A DNA stretch of 64,000 nt from Purshia tridentata (taxonomy: Eukaryota > Streptophyta > Magnoliopsida > Rosales > Rosaceae). Both the position numbers and the translations under genes were made by a program. Position 1 is the first letter of the stretch; the number at the start of each line of letters is the position of its first letter. This document shows positions 11,993 through 24,727 of this stretch, in pieces. Where the stretch lies: positions 1 through 64,000 of the forward strand of contig QANT01005322.1 of the NCBI GenBank assembly GCA_003254885.1, in the 5' to 3' direction. The notes beneath the pieces were generated by a model. It was not told the DNA's origin. It made no database searches and was given only the letters and a program-made list of their open reading frames with translations.

Positions 11993-12611
11993 TGATATCC
12001 TGATAACTCTATGAGCTCATACCATGAACTAATTACAATGGGCGGCTTTAGGAAATGAGAAAGCAAATGTAATAGGTTAAATGGTTCAAGCAATAATTAT
12101 TGACATTATACTCAGTTTTATAACTTCTCTTCTTATAATAGTTCATGCAATAATTCCTTACGTGCTGTTTTCTTTAAATTTACTTGTCTTTATTAGAAAA
12201 CGACAACCAACAAGTACCCATCTCCTATTTGGCTTACAACCTTTATATGCTGGATTGGAGCATTAATTAACATGTGGTAGTGGCTTTGGGACTAGAGGGG
12301 AGATCAAGAGTTTCATGGAAGCTTGGTCACAATATCAAGCTTGTCTGTTATTTATACTCGGTGAGTCTTAGAAGACAAATACAGAGTATTGTTATTTTTA
12401 TGTGTTATTCTAATTTTGGCTTTACTTTCTAGGGGCTTGTGGTTTCAGGTTTCACAGCTTTTTTGCAAATGACAGTGACCCAAATGAAAGATCCTGTGTT
12501 TCTAACATCCTTTAGCCCAATATCTATGATTTTTGTCATGGTTGTTGGAGCTATATGGCTTAAGGAGATTATTCATGTGGGAAGGTAAAAGCTTTAATAC
12601 TTTGTAGATAT

Positions 12612-12832
12612 TATATATATACAGTCCTTCTCTTGAGAGAACATCCGCAAATTTCAAATTTGCGAATGTTCAACAGAGCGTGAACACGATACCGACAAGA
12701 GCACATGAACTAGCTATAGCACATTTGAACTAGCTGCAGCACATCTCGACACCATGTTGGCACTGTATTGATGCTCAAATTCGCAAATTTTAAAATTTGT
12801 GGATGCCCTTTGTAGAGAAAATCATACATATA
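12612..12832. mobile_element. Short MITE with inverted ends, in WAT1 intron 6
   Basis: Left end TCTCTTGAGAGAACATCCGC and right end (reverse complement) TCTCTACAAAGGGCATCCAC are both followed by AAATTT and TTTGCGAAT, an inverted repeat of about 45 bp around 200 bp of unrelated sequence. No ORF is present and the target duplication is unclear. Confidence 0.55.
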
Positions 12833-13171
12833 TCCTACGATTTAAGATGCAAATAAATATAGAGAGCTAAACTTTTAGGCATTGATATATCATTTTAAAA
12901 ATTAATACTTCATTTCATGAAAGAATTTTTTATTATTTAGAATTTTGGGAGCCATATTTATCGTCCTAGGGCTTGCTATGGTTCTTTGGGGCAAGAAACA
13001 TAAACCAAGACTGGCAGTAGTTCAAGACGGTCAGCTATTTCTCCTTATCATCTTTTGTTTCCCCCAAATTTTCTCACTTTTCAAATCTTATTTTAATCGA
13101 TTTTGTATTACGTTATGATATTCATGAAACTATGTGCTTATGCAGGTCTGATGCAACCTTTGCTTTTTTAA

Positions 13172-15158
13172 ATGAAATGTAACTCGATCATTAATTAGAA
13201 ACTTGGGACCGTGTAAAATTTTGACTTATTATTGAATTTGTCCTTTGAAATATATTTATTTTTTTACTTTACCCCTAAAAATTAAATCTTCCTACTTTGT
13301 CTCTTGAACTCAACTTCATTCATTTTTTCAGTTTTTATCTCAATTTTGGCCCGACTTTAGACTCATCAAACCTCTACCAAAATAAACAATCTTATACTCA
13401 TTTTAAAACTATGAATCTCGTCTTTACAATCATATAAAAATCACTCAAAACGAAATTTCAAAACTCCACATAATAGATATAGCTAAGAGTGTAGATGAGA
13501 ATGTAAAATTCGAGAGATAAAGTGTGAGGATTTAACTTTTATAAGGCAAAATAAAAAGAAAAACTATGTTTTAGAAAGTAAATTCAATAATAAGCCTAAA
13601 ATTTTTGGCTTTTATTATTTATTAATAATTTTTGTGGCAATAATGCTACGGATCCCAAATAATGTGGCATCTGCCACATCATCGTCTTTTTGAGTTAATC
13701 AAATATCAATTTATATTATAGAAATTTAGGATTAAATACCAAGTTTCAATACTATAGTGAGTGTAAATATAGTTAACAAATAAATCTTTAGAAATTTAGG
13801 ATTAAATACCAAGTTTCAATACTTTTTTAGAAAATCAGTTTTGCACATAATTTTTAGGTTTAGCTACTAACTAATGAACTTGATTTTTAGAATAGGTCAC
13901 AAATATACAGCTCATTTGTTTTAGGCTTTATTTGTTTGACAAATTTGCCCTTCTATTGTTCTTTGGCCCACATATGATGGGTCTCTTAGATAAAATTTAT
14001 AAAGTTTTGATAAAATTGTTTTTGATACTTTTATATTGTCTTGGAAATTAGTTAATATAGTCTCAATTTCAGTTTTAGTTATGACTATACGACACTCAAC
14101 TTCAAATTCAGTTGTGACTGAATGACAGTCACAGCTAAATTGTGATACAGTCACAGTTAGGTTTTGACTGAATTGAAATTTGTTTTAAGAGAAATTGTAT
14201 TACAATATAGTATAAATATAAGAGAAATTTTATTACAATATAGTATAAATAGAAGTCAAAATAATACTTTTACTCAAAATATACTTAGTATAGTGGTGAG
14301 AGTTGTCTTTTTCAACATACCAACACAATTACAACTAAATTATAAGACAGTCACAGTTAAAATGTGATTGGATTGATTTTTTTTAGTTTTAATACAAAAT
14401 AGTATAAATTAATGTAATAGTATGGATGTAATATAAATATATATATATATATATTATTGTAATGGCATGTAATGTAATATTTATGAATTATAGTGTCCTT
14501 TACTATATTATTATGTTTGACTTTTCAACTAGTACCTAATCTAAAATGCTATTAAATTTTTGTACCTAAACTAAAAAGTTATTAAAATTTAGTATTTAAA
14601 GTCAATTAACCTATAATAAAATGGTTTTTAATTTGTTTTTTGTTTTTTACAAATAATAATTCTAACGTTTAATTTTGGACTCTTTATATAAATAAAGCCT
14701 ACCAAAAGATTGCAATGTCAAATAAGTCTATTTTATACAAATAGAGCACATGTTTCATAGGTTTTTGTCTTTCTTTAATTTGTTAAAAAGGGTAAATTGT
14801 TATTGTCAAATAGCAATTTTCCAACACATATGGGCAATTTTCAAGCAATTATTGGATCTTATGAAGATGCTGAGGACGAGACTCATTAAAATGGACTAGC
14901 ATGTCAGGGAGGTCGGCCGATCATGATCTATTGTAGTTTTGGACTTTAATTTAAGAAACAAAAACCAAAACAAAAATATCAGTCAATGAATAAAGAACAA
15001 AATGGCATGGAGAAAGGGGTATTAACGTCAAATCGCATCCTTATTTCAAAAAACGAAAGTGAACCCGCTGCTCTTACAACTCCAGTCTCCACTCACACGG
15101 TCACACCTCTACAAGGTCTGAAGATCGGAAACTGAGAAAAGCAGAAAATAATTCAAAA
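13172..15158. other. Intergenic, AT-rich, with small direct repeats
   Basis: No coding potential was seen. A block beginning GAAATTTAGGATTAAATACC occurs twice 70 bp apart (13721 and 13791). A second tandem pair, AGAGAAATTNTATTACAATA plus TAGTATAAATA, spans 14187-14251. A TA tract lies near 14440. The last 150 bp form the 5' flank and UTR of the cyclin gene; I saw no clear MSA-type (AACGG) mitotic element there. Confidence 0.6.
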
Positions 15159-18100
15159 ATGGCGTCGTTTAAGGTACGCGTTGGAAACAAGAATTCCATC
15201 TAATTCCCGAAAATCGAATTTATTGATGAATCAATTAGGCCTGTGTTTTTTGAATTCTTGTTCCGTACAAGTATGGCATTCTCTAACAATTAGGGTTTCA
15301 TATCAGAATTTCTGGATTTTTCTTTCTTGGCAGTTGCTTACTTGTAAAAATTTAGCTTGAATTTAATGAAAATCTCTCCTTCACTTAGAAATTGGATCAC
15401 CGACTGAGCTCCAAGACAAATCAAGAAATGAACAAATTGGTGGCTGCTAAGGTCAGCAAAAACCATAAATCCAATTCTCTGTTAACTTTTTTAATCTTCT
15501 CTCTCTTTTCTGTTCTTTTGGCTGTAAGCAATTCTGACATCAACGAAATTCTCCTGTATTCTTCTAAATTTTGCAGACAAAGGTCAGCATTTCCCAGAAT
15601 CGAGCCAGCCAAGACAACCTAGCACGCAGAGGTGGTGCAAAAACTCATTTCTTGGTTCTTCTACTGATTTCAAGTTTTTGAGGTGGTGATTTATTAACTG
15701 ATATTGTTCTTTTTCAATTCTTTGACCAGTTGGTGTAAATTTCAAGGTTTATTCAGAAAATGAAACTGCCAAAGCTGATGCTGATAGCGGGTAATTGTAG
15801 TTTTTTATCTGTAAAATATAATGTATGGAGTTTCAATACTATCGAATATTTTTTTGGCCAGGTAATAATATCGGATATTATAGTTTCGATAAATTGATTT
15901 TTCCTTTTAATTGCAGGAGTTCTGTACCAGGTAACAAGGTGTCCACTACTCTGGACAGTAAAAGTTCTTTAAAGGTAACTAATCACCTCCTCAGACCTAT
16001 GCTAGTTTTCATATTTCTTATAATAAAGCCAATAATTTTTTTAATTATATATTCTATCCTCTCCATCTGTAATTTTTTTTCTTTCTTTCGCTCTGTACAT
16101 ATGTATCAAGGCTGGTTTGAAAAGTATGCAGAAGAGCAGGGGGACATGCGGTAGTTCTGGTAAGGTTTAACCGGACTGTACTTGTGATGCAAAGTTGAGT
16201 TGTACATGTTGAAATAGCTCATTTTTCAATTTTGTCTTGTCCTTTTCTTAGCAAATGCAAATGTTGGAAGAAGAGCATTGGCTGATGTCAGCAATATCAA
16301 ACGCAATGCTTCTAGGAATGTAGTGGGTGATGCCTCTAAACAAATGTTGGTACTTTCTCATTTGCTCAAATAGTACCTTCATTTTTGGCTTTTGAGCTAG
16401 AAGTTCTAAATTTGGGGGCTATGTTCAATGCAGGATCGGTAAAAGTGAGCAAACTAAATCTTTGCAACGGTATGCACTTTTCATATCATGACCAATGGCC
16501 ATTGTCATTGTTGTACTTATACTTTTTTGCGAATGTATTATTGTTTTGGTATTCATGTACACAGATGGATATAGATATTGATGCTAGCAAAAAATTTGAG
16601 TAGGTTCGAGATCCTTTTCTTTTGTTTGAATGTAGTATTGTTTTCTTTTGTATCATTTTAGGGTTTCAGTGGGTGCGGGGAGTAGGACTGTGAATTTATC
16701 ACCGAGGAGATCCTTCCTGGTAAGAATGTCAAATCCTAACTTGCCTCTTATAACTTTCAGCAGATATTTTATCCTTGGTGTATTCAGCACTTTTTAGAAG
16801 AAGTATTTGGGAAAAAAAAACAGGAAAACAAAGAAATAAGAATGAGATCCCTCCTGTCTACTATTGTTTATCACATTTAAAGCAGGGAACTTCGAGTTAG
16901 TTTTCATATGATTTTACTCCTAACCTAGAATATATTTGAAAACTTCAAATGAAAATTCAAATTCTCAAATGCAAATCATTTGTGCATAAATTTCTCAAAT
17001 GCAAATTTGGATTCTTGGAATCACTTGGATTTTTCTTTCGAAGCTCAAACCGCATGGATTTTTCTTTAGTAGGAGCAACTCACGTTATATTTGCTACTGT
17101 CCCCTTGTTTGGCTGACAACATTTTGACAGTTATTTTTCCTTTTCCTGGACAAGCTTAGCAAGTATCAACTCCAATCATTCTCATATTTACCCATTTATT
17201 CTTAAACTTTTGAAGTATTGATATTTGCCTTCAATTAGGGAAAAGATCGGGAAAGCCCTAGTCAAGGTGTTGCCGTGTTACAGACTTCAAAGAGAGGTGA
17301 CTTTAAGGCTTCTGAAGTGCTATTATAGTTTCCCTTATTGAGCATTTCCACTTAGTATTTATTCATTTGGGTAATTGTAGGTATTAAAGATTTGAAGGCC
17401 CCTTCAGAAATTCAAAATACCAAAGCTAACCGTGAATCTATTGTTACAGATGGCAGGTCTGTGTAACTTTTTTTTCTACCACAATTTTGTTTCTTTGTTA
17501 TGTTTTTATTTGGTTCATATGTTTTATAACTAAAAATTTTTGCAAAACCATAATTAGATTTTTTTATATGTCAGGAGGACTTCAAGGAAACCACTTATAC
17601 CGATAAGGTCTTTGATCTGCAGAAATTTTTGGTTGTGTATTGTGTATAAGATGTGTATCTGTTATTGACATAATTTTCTATTCTCAATCTCCATCTTCAA
17701 GGAAGTCATTACCAGTGTTGAAAGTCAACCCAGAAGGAGCAAGTAATCCAAAGGTAATTTATGATCTCATTCATGTGTATTTGTAAATTTATGATCCCAT
17801 TCATGTGTATGTGTAAATATATGTTCTTTGGTTGAGTTCTTCTGACAGGATTAGGATTTTTGTAGTTTGAAATTTATCTTTTTCGCTTCCTGCTTGTAGG
17901 AAAATGCTGGAAGTCCTGGTAAGATGCGTGATTTATTTAAGATTTCACAAGTGAACAACACAAGATCTCTGAGCAAGATGGCACTTTGGAATTCAGTTAA
18001 GGCTAAAGTTGGCAAGAAAGTAGTGCCGAGAATAAGAAACAATGCTAGCCATGCGTCAAGGAATCGAACGAGTGATGGCTTTTTGATTATGTGAGTGATC

Positions 18101-20896
18101 ATGACCCATACAACTAGCACTTTTCTCCTGCTCAAAATTACTACATTCATTAAATTTGTAATTTATTGTTTGTATAATATCGAATTATCATATAAGATTT
18201 TATGTCTTAGTGCTCTAGATTTCTATTTATTAATAGTTGGCATGTCATCTGAGATCCCAGGGGTCAACCTAATTCAAATGCTGGTGCGTTGTCAAGAAAA
18301 TCTACCAGGGTAAGTGCAATTTTACATAGAACTCCACACACCCCCACCCCACCCCCCCAAATTGCTGCATCAGTTTGTTTGACCTGTTTGATTCAGTAAA
18401 ACAGCTTCAACTGTGTTGCATCTTTTCTTTTCAGTCTCTAAACAATCAGTAGTGTTTGGTCACTTGATCTCATATTTTCATAAATATCAGAATACTGAAT
18501 CATCCTTGCTTTGTTTCTTAACATACTAGTACCCAGATGAAATTGATATCGTATGTTTTATTTATGTTCATCTATATGAACCCCTTTAATTTTATTTATA
18601 ATCCAGCCAATTATGAAGTCCACACGGAAGGCTTCTGAGTCCCAACAGACTTTGAAATCCAAATACACATCCAGTCCAAACAAATTGGTCTCTGTGACTG
18701 CAAGCTCATCCAAAACTGAAAAAGAAGTTGCATTTTTCCCTCCTGAAAATGCTAAGCATGAAACCACTCAGGGAGAGCTTCCATCTGATGGCAACTGCAG
18801 CCAAAGTGCTTCAAATATAATTTCCAGGAGAAACTCAAGCAGGAGGAGATCGTACACATCTCTATTGATGACTGGATCTAAGGTTGGGGCTCACTGCATT
18901 CTAATAAATAAGGCCTTTATTCCTTCTTTGTGAATTTTAATTACACATCACCCTATTTCAGTTACTAGAGGAACGTGTTGAAGCTATGAAGCAGGTAGAG
19001 CTGCCAAGTATTGATGATGATTGCAATCAACTGGAAGTCTCTGATTATGTTGATGAGATCTATCAGTATTATTGGGTTTCTGAGGTAACATTTGTTGTTC
19101 ACTCTCTAATAACACCGTTTTCATCTTAGTCTGGTAAGGATGTAGGCTTCCAAATTTTCCTCATACTTTTGGAGTGTTCTAATGTTCTACATGTCTGCTA
19201 CTAGTGATAAATTTATCTCCCGCATGCTAAATTGGATAAGAGTCATGCTTTCCTTCAGTATCATTATTCTGACATCTTGTGAAGTTGTATTTAATGTTAC
19301 TTCCTTTTACATGCATGATTCTCTTATGGGTTTCAAGTCCATATTTTGTGCAGTTCTAATTCTGACTTGTTGCCTGTGCTAAATTGGCTTTTGACTTCAG
19401 GCACAGAATCCACCTCTGGCAAATTTCATGTTGATTCAGGCAGACATTACTCCTCATATGCGGGGCATATTGGTCAACTGGCTAATTGAAGTATCTATTT
19501 TACCCTTTTATGTTTTATTTTCTCTCTCTCTCTCTCTCTCTCCCTCCCCCTCTTCTGTTTGGTTCGTTTCTGCACTTCCCTGTGTTTAATAGCTCGCTAT
19601 CACCTTGCTTTTGCTGTGCTAATTTGTTAGTCAATCTGGGAACAGGTACACTTTAAATTTGATCTGATGCCAGAAACACTTTATCTCATGGTTACATTGT
19701 TAGACCAATATCTTTCTCAAGTCGCAGTTAAGAAGAATGAAATGCAGTTAGTTGGTCTTACTGCACTACTGCTGGCATCAAAATACGAGGACTTTTGGCA
19801 TCCTAGGGTAGATACCAATTCCTCAACTTGCGTGCAGTTTTCTTAATATCTCAGCTCCTTACCAGGATATCCAGGATATGTTTTGATTTGCTTTCTTATG
19901 CTCTACCAAAAAATACAGGTCAAAGAATTAATTAGCATCTCAGCTGAGTCATACACAAGAGACCAGGTGCTTGGAATGGTACGTATTTGTATATTTATCA
20001 GATTATTGGGGTAAATCGGATTTTTCAGAAGAATTTAATCTCCACATTAGACTATTTAATAGTGCTGCCTCCACTTATAGATACTGTTGGGTTATCTTTT
20101 CCCTTCCACCAAACCTAATGGTAAACACTGGCTTTGCTTTTCAGGAGAAGCTCTTTCTTAAAAAGTTGAAGTTCCGTCTTAATGCACCTACTCCATATGT
20201 CTTCATGTTAAGATTTCTCAAGGCTGCTCAGTCAGAAACAACGGTATTCAGTAGTTTCCAAGGCTGACAAATGGAAAATTTGATTAATGATTAACTCCAT
20301 AATTATAAGTGTGTGTGCTTATTGTATATGAAAGAAAATAACGTCAACGAAGAAAGAGATTGAAATACCTTGGACCATTACTGGATATTAGTTTTAGATA
20401 TGGATTGGATAACAATACAGTCATACCTTAGTCCAAACTTAATTGAACTTTAAATTTGCTAACAGTCTGTTACTTTGTGGACATTGCTGCAGCTCGAGCA
20501 CTTGGCATTCTACCTCATTGAGTTGTGTTTAGTTGAACATGAAGCTTTAGTGTTCAAGCCCTCATTGCTCTGTGCAGCAGCCATCTATCTTGCAAGGTGC
20601 ACCCTGCAGATTACTCCAGCTTGGACTCCACTGCTCTGCAAACATGCTCGCTATGAAGTGTCCCAAATCAGGCATTGATTTTTTAAATATATAAATTCAT
20701 TCCCTTATGTATTGATTGATTCATAATGAATTTTTAACAATCGATGTTTGGTCGATGCAGAGAATGTGCAGAGATGATCTTAAGATTTCAAAAAGCTGCA
20801 AGAGTAGGAAATTTGAAGGTCACGTATGAGAAGTACATGAGGCCTGATCTCAATGGTGTTGCAGCAATAAAACCCTTGGAGAGGCTTCCCCTCTGA
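15159..20896 (+). CDS. CYCB3;1: B-type cyclin, CYCB3;1-like
   Basis: Nuclear mitotic/meiotic cyclin that activates CDKs. 23 exons: 15159-15173, 15389-15451, 15577-15631, 15730-15790, 15917-15974, 16111-16159, 16252-16345, 16434-16469, 16662-16719, 17239-17296, 17381-17456, 17575-17607, 17702-17753, 17900-18090, 18261-18309, 18607-18882, 18962-19084, 19401-19490, 19646-19807, 19919-19978, 20145-20243, 20493-20671, 20761-20896. They sum to 2073 nt (690 aa) with consistent phases. A destruction box GRRALADVSN is encoded in exon 7. A long basic linker is followed by the cyclin fold: DYVDEIYQYYW, MRGILVNWLIEVHFKFDLMP, LLDQYLSQV, LTALLLASKYEDFWHP, and the C-terminal fold ending KPLERLPL. HFKFDLMPETLYL and the ending match recalled Arabidopsis CYCB3;1. 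The penultimate intron (20672-20760) starts with GC, not GT. Boundaries of the short N-terminal exons are less certain than the cyclin box. Confidence 0.92.
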
Positions 20897-21352
20897 TTCA
20901 TCTCATGTAGATATTTGTTGTTATTTTCCTGTGTATTCCGACGATGTTGAACAGCTAAAAGCATTGAGACCCTCCCTCAGCTAAAAAATACAATATATAT
21001 GATTGTAGAGTGTGAATGTTTTCTACATGTATTTACAACATCTATTTTACAACTTAGCAACAATAGAAGAATGAAAACTGTAGGCCAGCCATGCTGCAAA
21101 GTAACAGAGTAAGTAAATGAACAAAGAAATTTATTAAATGAAACAAGATTTTCGTATATATTGATATACCGACCTGTATAAGCTCAAAAAATGTGCCCTA
21201 GATTGAACTCTCCAGGATCAACCTATGTATATACAACCTTGTTCTTCAACAAAAACCAATATCTACTATCTACCAATATATAATAAAATGTAAGGCACTA
21301 ATACATATACGTTACAAATTCTACTGTATAAATTCATCTATAAAGTAGCTCT
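20897..21352. other. Convergent 3' intergenic gap
   Basis: 456 bp between the stop codons of the cyclin (+) and the DUF2358 gene (-). It must hold both 3' UTRs; nothing else was seen. Confidence 0.8.
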
Positions 21353-22410
21353 TCAGCTAACCAAACCATCTTGTGGAAGCAAGTAAGTTTCTCTATCCAA
21401 AGTCCCCCTCACTGCTTGATAAAACTCCACCCATGAAGATGAGTACACATCTGCAGGACCCCATAAAAATGTCAGGTTGGGACTCGCCGGGCATGCGGCC
21501 ACTAAATCCAACACTGATGCAGCTGGTTTGAGCTTCTGTGGGAAATTGAATGCCAAATTATCGACTTTGTGTTCATAAATTTTGCCTTTCCGATCCAATT
21601 TATATCGCGAGGTGCCCTGAAACTGGCCCTTTGCTTCCCATGGAACCCGAGGGACGCCCTTCATGTTCCACCTAATCAATATCACATTCTCTGAAGGCTG
21701 CCAAATCCTATACACCTCTAGTGAAATCTCACGGAACAGAATCTTGCCATGAAATCTCAATGCCCAGAAGATCAATTTGTAATTTTCAATGCCAGTGAAT
21801 GTGTTCAAAGGATCCATAAATGTTATATCATCCCTGAACAATCATCAAATTCCACAAAAGAATCCTATCAAATATAGTTCTGTAACTGTCAATTAAGTGT
21901 TAAACGATTACATCCCTGAAACTCATTAAACTTCAAAGAAGAATTCAATCAATTTGTAAACTTTCTAATCGGTTAAACGTTTTAAATGGGTATAACTCTG
22001 ATTACGATATGTCATTCATAACAATATCAAATTCGTTAATGAAATTATAAATTTCTCAGAAACCAAACACTTAATCAAAGAAAATCCAAGATACCCAAAT
22101 GAGAAAATTACCTATAAATGTCATAATTCAGGTCTTCGGCGAAGACTAAAGGGAGGTCTTCACGAAGTGTGCGTACAGCCAAGCCAAGATTGACATAAAA
22201 GTCGTCTCTTTGCTGCTTATCCTGCGCAACCATGGAGGTGTTAAGCTGCGCACCCTCCAACAGAGTGGGTGTCTGGACACTGGCGAGAGGAGAAAGATGA
22301 GAGAAACCATAGTGGGGTTTTGTCTGAGAGAGTGTGTGGTGAATGGGTTTTTCTTTTAATTTGGTTTGGAGGAGTGGGGAGGGAGAGAAATTTGGTAGAA
22401 GAAAAGCCAT
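21353..22410 (-). CDS. Plastid-type DUF2358 protein (At1g16320/At1g79510-like)
   Basis: Two exons: 22112-22410 and 21353-21833, 780 nt, 259 aa. The N-terminus MAFLLPNFSPSPLLQTKLKE is rich in Ser, Thr, Pro and Lys and lacks acidic residues, as in a chloroplast transit peptide. The body starts around residue 65 (VNLGLAVRTLREDLP) and contains the DUF2358 core: DDITFMDPLNTFTGIENYK, FREISLEVYRIWQP, RWNMKGVPRVPWEAKG, YKLDRKGKIYEHKVDN. This fold is NTF2/SnoaL-like; the molecular role is unknown. It stands next to CYCB3;1 in the same arrangement I recall from Arabidopsis chromosome 1. The start is the first Met of the frame; an in-frame upstream Met is not visible. Confidence 0.88.
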
Positions 22411-24727
22411 TGCCTTCTTTGTTGTTCTTCAATTTAGCTCCTCAGTTCAGCTTTCCATACGGACAAGTTTAGAGAGAGAGAGAGAGGTGATTTTTGAGCT
22501 TGTGTTTTTTTTGTGTTGGATGTTGGTTGGAACAGCATGAGCATTTGATTTTGGCTTTGATATATGAGTGGTTTTGAACATGGCCATGAATATGTCTTTT
22601 GTTCTGACTGGGAAGTGCTTGAAACTTGGACCAAGTGAGGAAAAAATTTGTGGCTCTTGCACTTTTCCCTCCTCAACTTTGGGGTATTTCTTTGACATCA
22701 CCACATGCTAAAATCTTAATGCATTCGAGCCCCTTTGTTCTCATACAAGTTTATTCATGTGACCAAAACAAAACACATCATTCACATCTAAATAATTGAG
22801 GTTTTATTGTGAATAATCCAATATTCACATGCCACTATGGCATGCCATTAAAACCTTTTGAGTTAGAAGTAGGTTGTGAGAACTCCATTAATATAATAAT
22901 AACATATTAGAATTAGGCTTTTCTGTAAGTAGCATATTAAGAAGCACAAAATTGTGCAAATTAGCTAGGAATAAGTGAGAAAGGAGGATTTTTTCAGATT
23001 GTTAAAATGTGTAGCTTCCACAATGAGATTGTTGTTCTCATGACTTTTCAATTCAAACCCTTATAGTGTGTAGTCTTAGCTAAATGCCTAAAAGAGAATT
23101 CGAAAGGAAATTTGCTTGCTTAGTACACCTTTTAGTAGTAAACAAAAAGAGATTCAAAATGTTCAAAGTTCTCCCAATATCTTCACACATTTTTTTGTTA
23201 TTAGATACTTTAGAGCCATTTGGTCTAATAAATTGAAAAATCAATTCCTTTTTATTTGCCGGGAGTAAAGGAATGTGAAATTTCCTTCGACAAAGAATTG
23301 ATTTTTTTTATACTTATCAAACGTGAAAATAGAATGGGTACTTTTAAGTATAGGATATTCAAAAAGATAATGAAAAATTATACCAGGACACGAGCAACTA
23401 AACGGATGCCTATCAAGTGGGCTCATGCCTAATTGTATGTCTTGGTTTGATAGGAATGTACATGGGAAGGGCAAGAACCATTAGGATAAGGCTGCTTTTT
23501 CTAAGAATGACAAAAGAAGGCAAAAGGATATTCGGTTAAGTCATTCCCAAGAATCTTCACATTGGAAAAGCACATTTCATTTAGGATATGCTCATTTACT
23601 ATCTTCCAATGCAATTCACTTTCAAATTTGGCACCTAAAACTTTCTTCCCCGTTAAGATTAGCAGTGTATATCCGGGTGTTAGAATTTTTGTACAAACTT
23701 TACAAACCATTGATATTCTGATCAAAAGATACTCGTGATGATACATTCACAACCCAGAAAATGGACAGCACTTATTGATGAATGAGATGCAAAAAATATT
23801 GAACACCTGTTGCAAATAAGTAGTACAATTCATCATATCCATTCCCTCCAAGTCCACCATCATACCCCTTCTTCGAAGCCTGAAAAATAAAATAATCAAA
23901 CCATCAATAAACATTTGAAGAAATAAGTAATTTTAATTCTAAAATAAAGCAAAATAGTTACAAACCTCATCACTTGAATATCAAGGTGTGTTCCTTGCTG
24001 ATCATGAAAATAGTTTTTATGCTTTTGGGGTCTAATTGAGGAACTTGTGCCGCACTATTCACATTAAGCCTTAGTTGGTGTGTGCTTGAGCAATCTGAAG
24101 TCTATTGAAGTAACCAACTGATCCTCTACTTTCCTACCTAGTATTCAAGAGAGAAAAACAATAAATCCTACCACTTATTAGGGATGAAAATAATTTCATA
24201 TGAAATCTCTTAAAATTATGTATGGAAAAGAATTAATTGGAAAATGAAAATCTGATTCTAATTTGTAACATAACTAGAATCTTTGTACAAAGCATGCAAT
24301 AATCCATTTAAATTACCACCACATACATATATATATATATATATGATGAGTGACTCAAAAGTATAATTGAGGTTATCATTTGCCAAAAGTTTCACAGGAG
24401 CAAAAACCAACTGTCAACATAATAAGCCACAAGTATATATAAGAACAGAGACCACTGGGCATGAATAGAAAAGTAGAAAGTTCTGCATAATCTGATAATT
24501 TACAAGTTAATAAAAGCCAATAGCCTGTAGGCTCTGTCTGTTGTTTCTTACACAGTGCCTCTTGTATTTTTGGCAATTTTCTCAAAATACATTCAACTAC
24601 AAAGTACTTCATCCTCTAAATTAGTAGAGGGGAAAACATAAATTACGTAGAAATTAAAACATAAGTGAAAATTAATAGTACTTCCACTAAACATTGATGT
24701 GTACTAGCTAGCTAGCAATTGCGTACC
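22411..24727. other. Intergenic: DUF2358 promoter, then flank duplicated at 26.4 kb
   Basis: A short GA tract (22470-22487) marks the 5' region of the DUF2358 gene. The stretch 23455-23775 is a diverged copy of 26380-26640 (shared phrases such as AGAACCATTAGGATA, ACTTTACAA and CACAACCCAGAAAA). An AT tract lies near 24325. No gene was recognised; part of 24376-24720 may be the 3' end of the F-box locus. Confidence 0.55.

Larger units (their letters stand above)
10202..13171 (+). pseudogene. WAT1-related (EamA/UMAMIT, nodulin MtN21-type) transporter with frameshift
   Basis: The family is plant drug/metabolite transporters of ten membrane helices, moving amino acids or auxin at the plasma membrane or tonoplast. 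Proposed exons are 10202-10437, 10520-10582, 10843-10959, 11081-11318, 12197-12360, 12433-12584, 12941-13029 and 13146-13171. The start MGVDMVEAEGSQQNELPG leads into two EamA repeats; typical patches are LFYKNTLAALLL, GLKYTSASF, GAIWLKEIIHVGR and GLAMVLWGKKHK. In exon 5 the reading frame breaks after IGALINM (12274): one base appears lost, and the next frame reads VVVALGLEGRSRVSWKLG as expected. Exon lengths total 1085, one short of a multiple of three, so an intact protein would be about 361 aa. Splice sites remain good, so the damage looks recent, or it could be an assembly error. Donor choice at 13030 is weak; reading through gives another short tail. Confidence 0.75.

Noticed and set aside
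16565-16603. Additional cyclin exon after the AG at 16563-16564
   Set aside because: Joining it to exon 8 gives an immediate in-frame stop; skipping to the AG at 16660-16661 keeps the frame.
22241-22704. Several overlapping ORFs on both strands upstream of the DUF2358 gene
   Set aside because: They are shadows of the transit-peptide exon and its GA-rich 5' flank.
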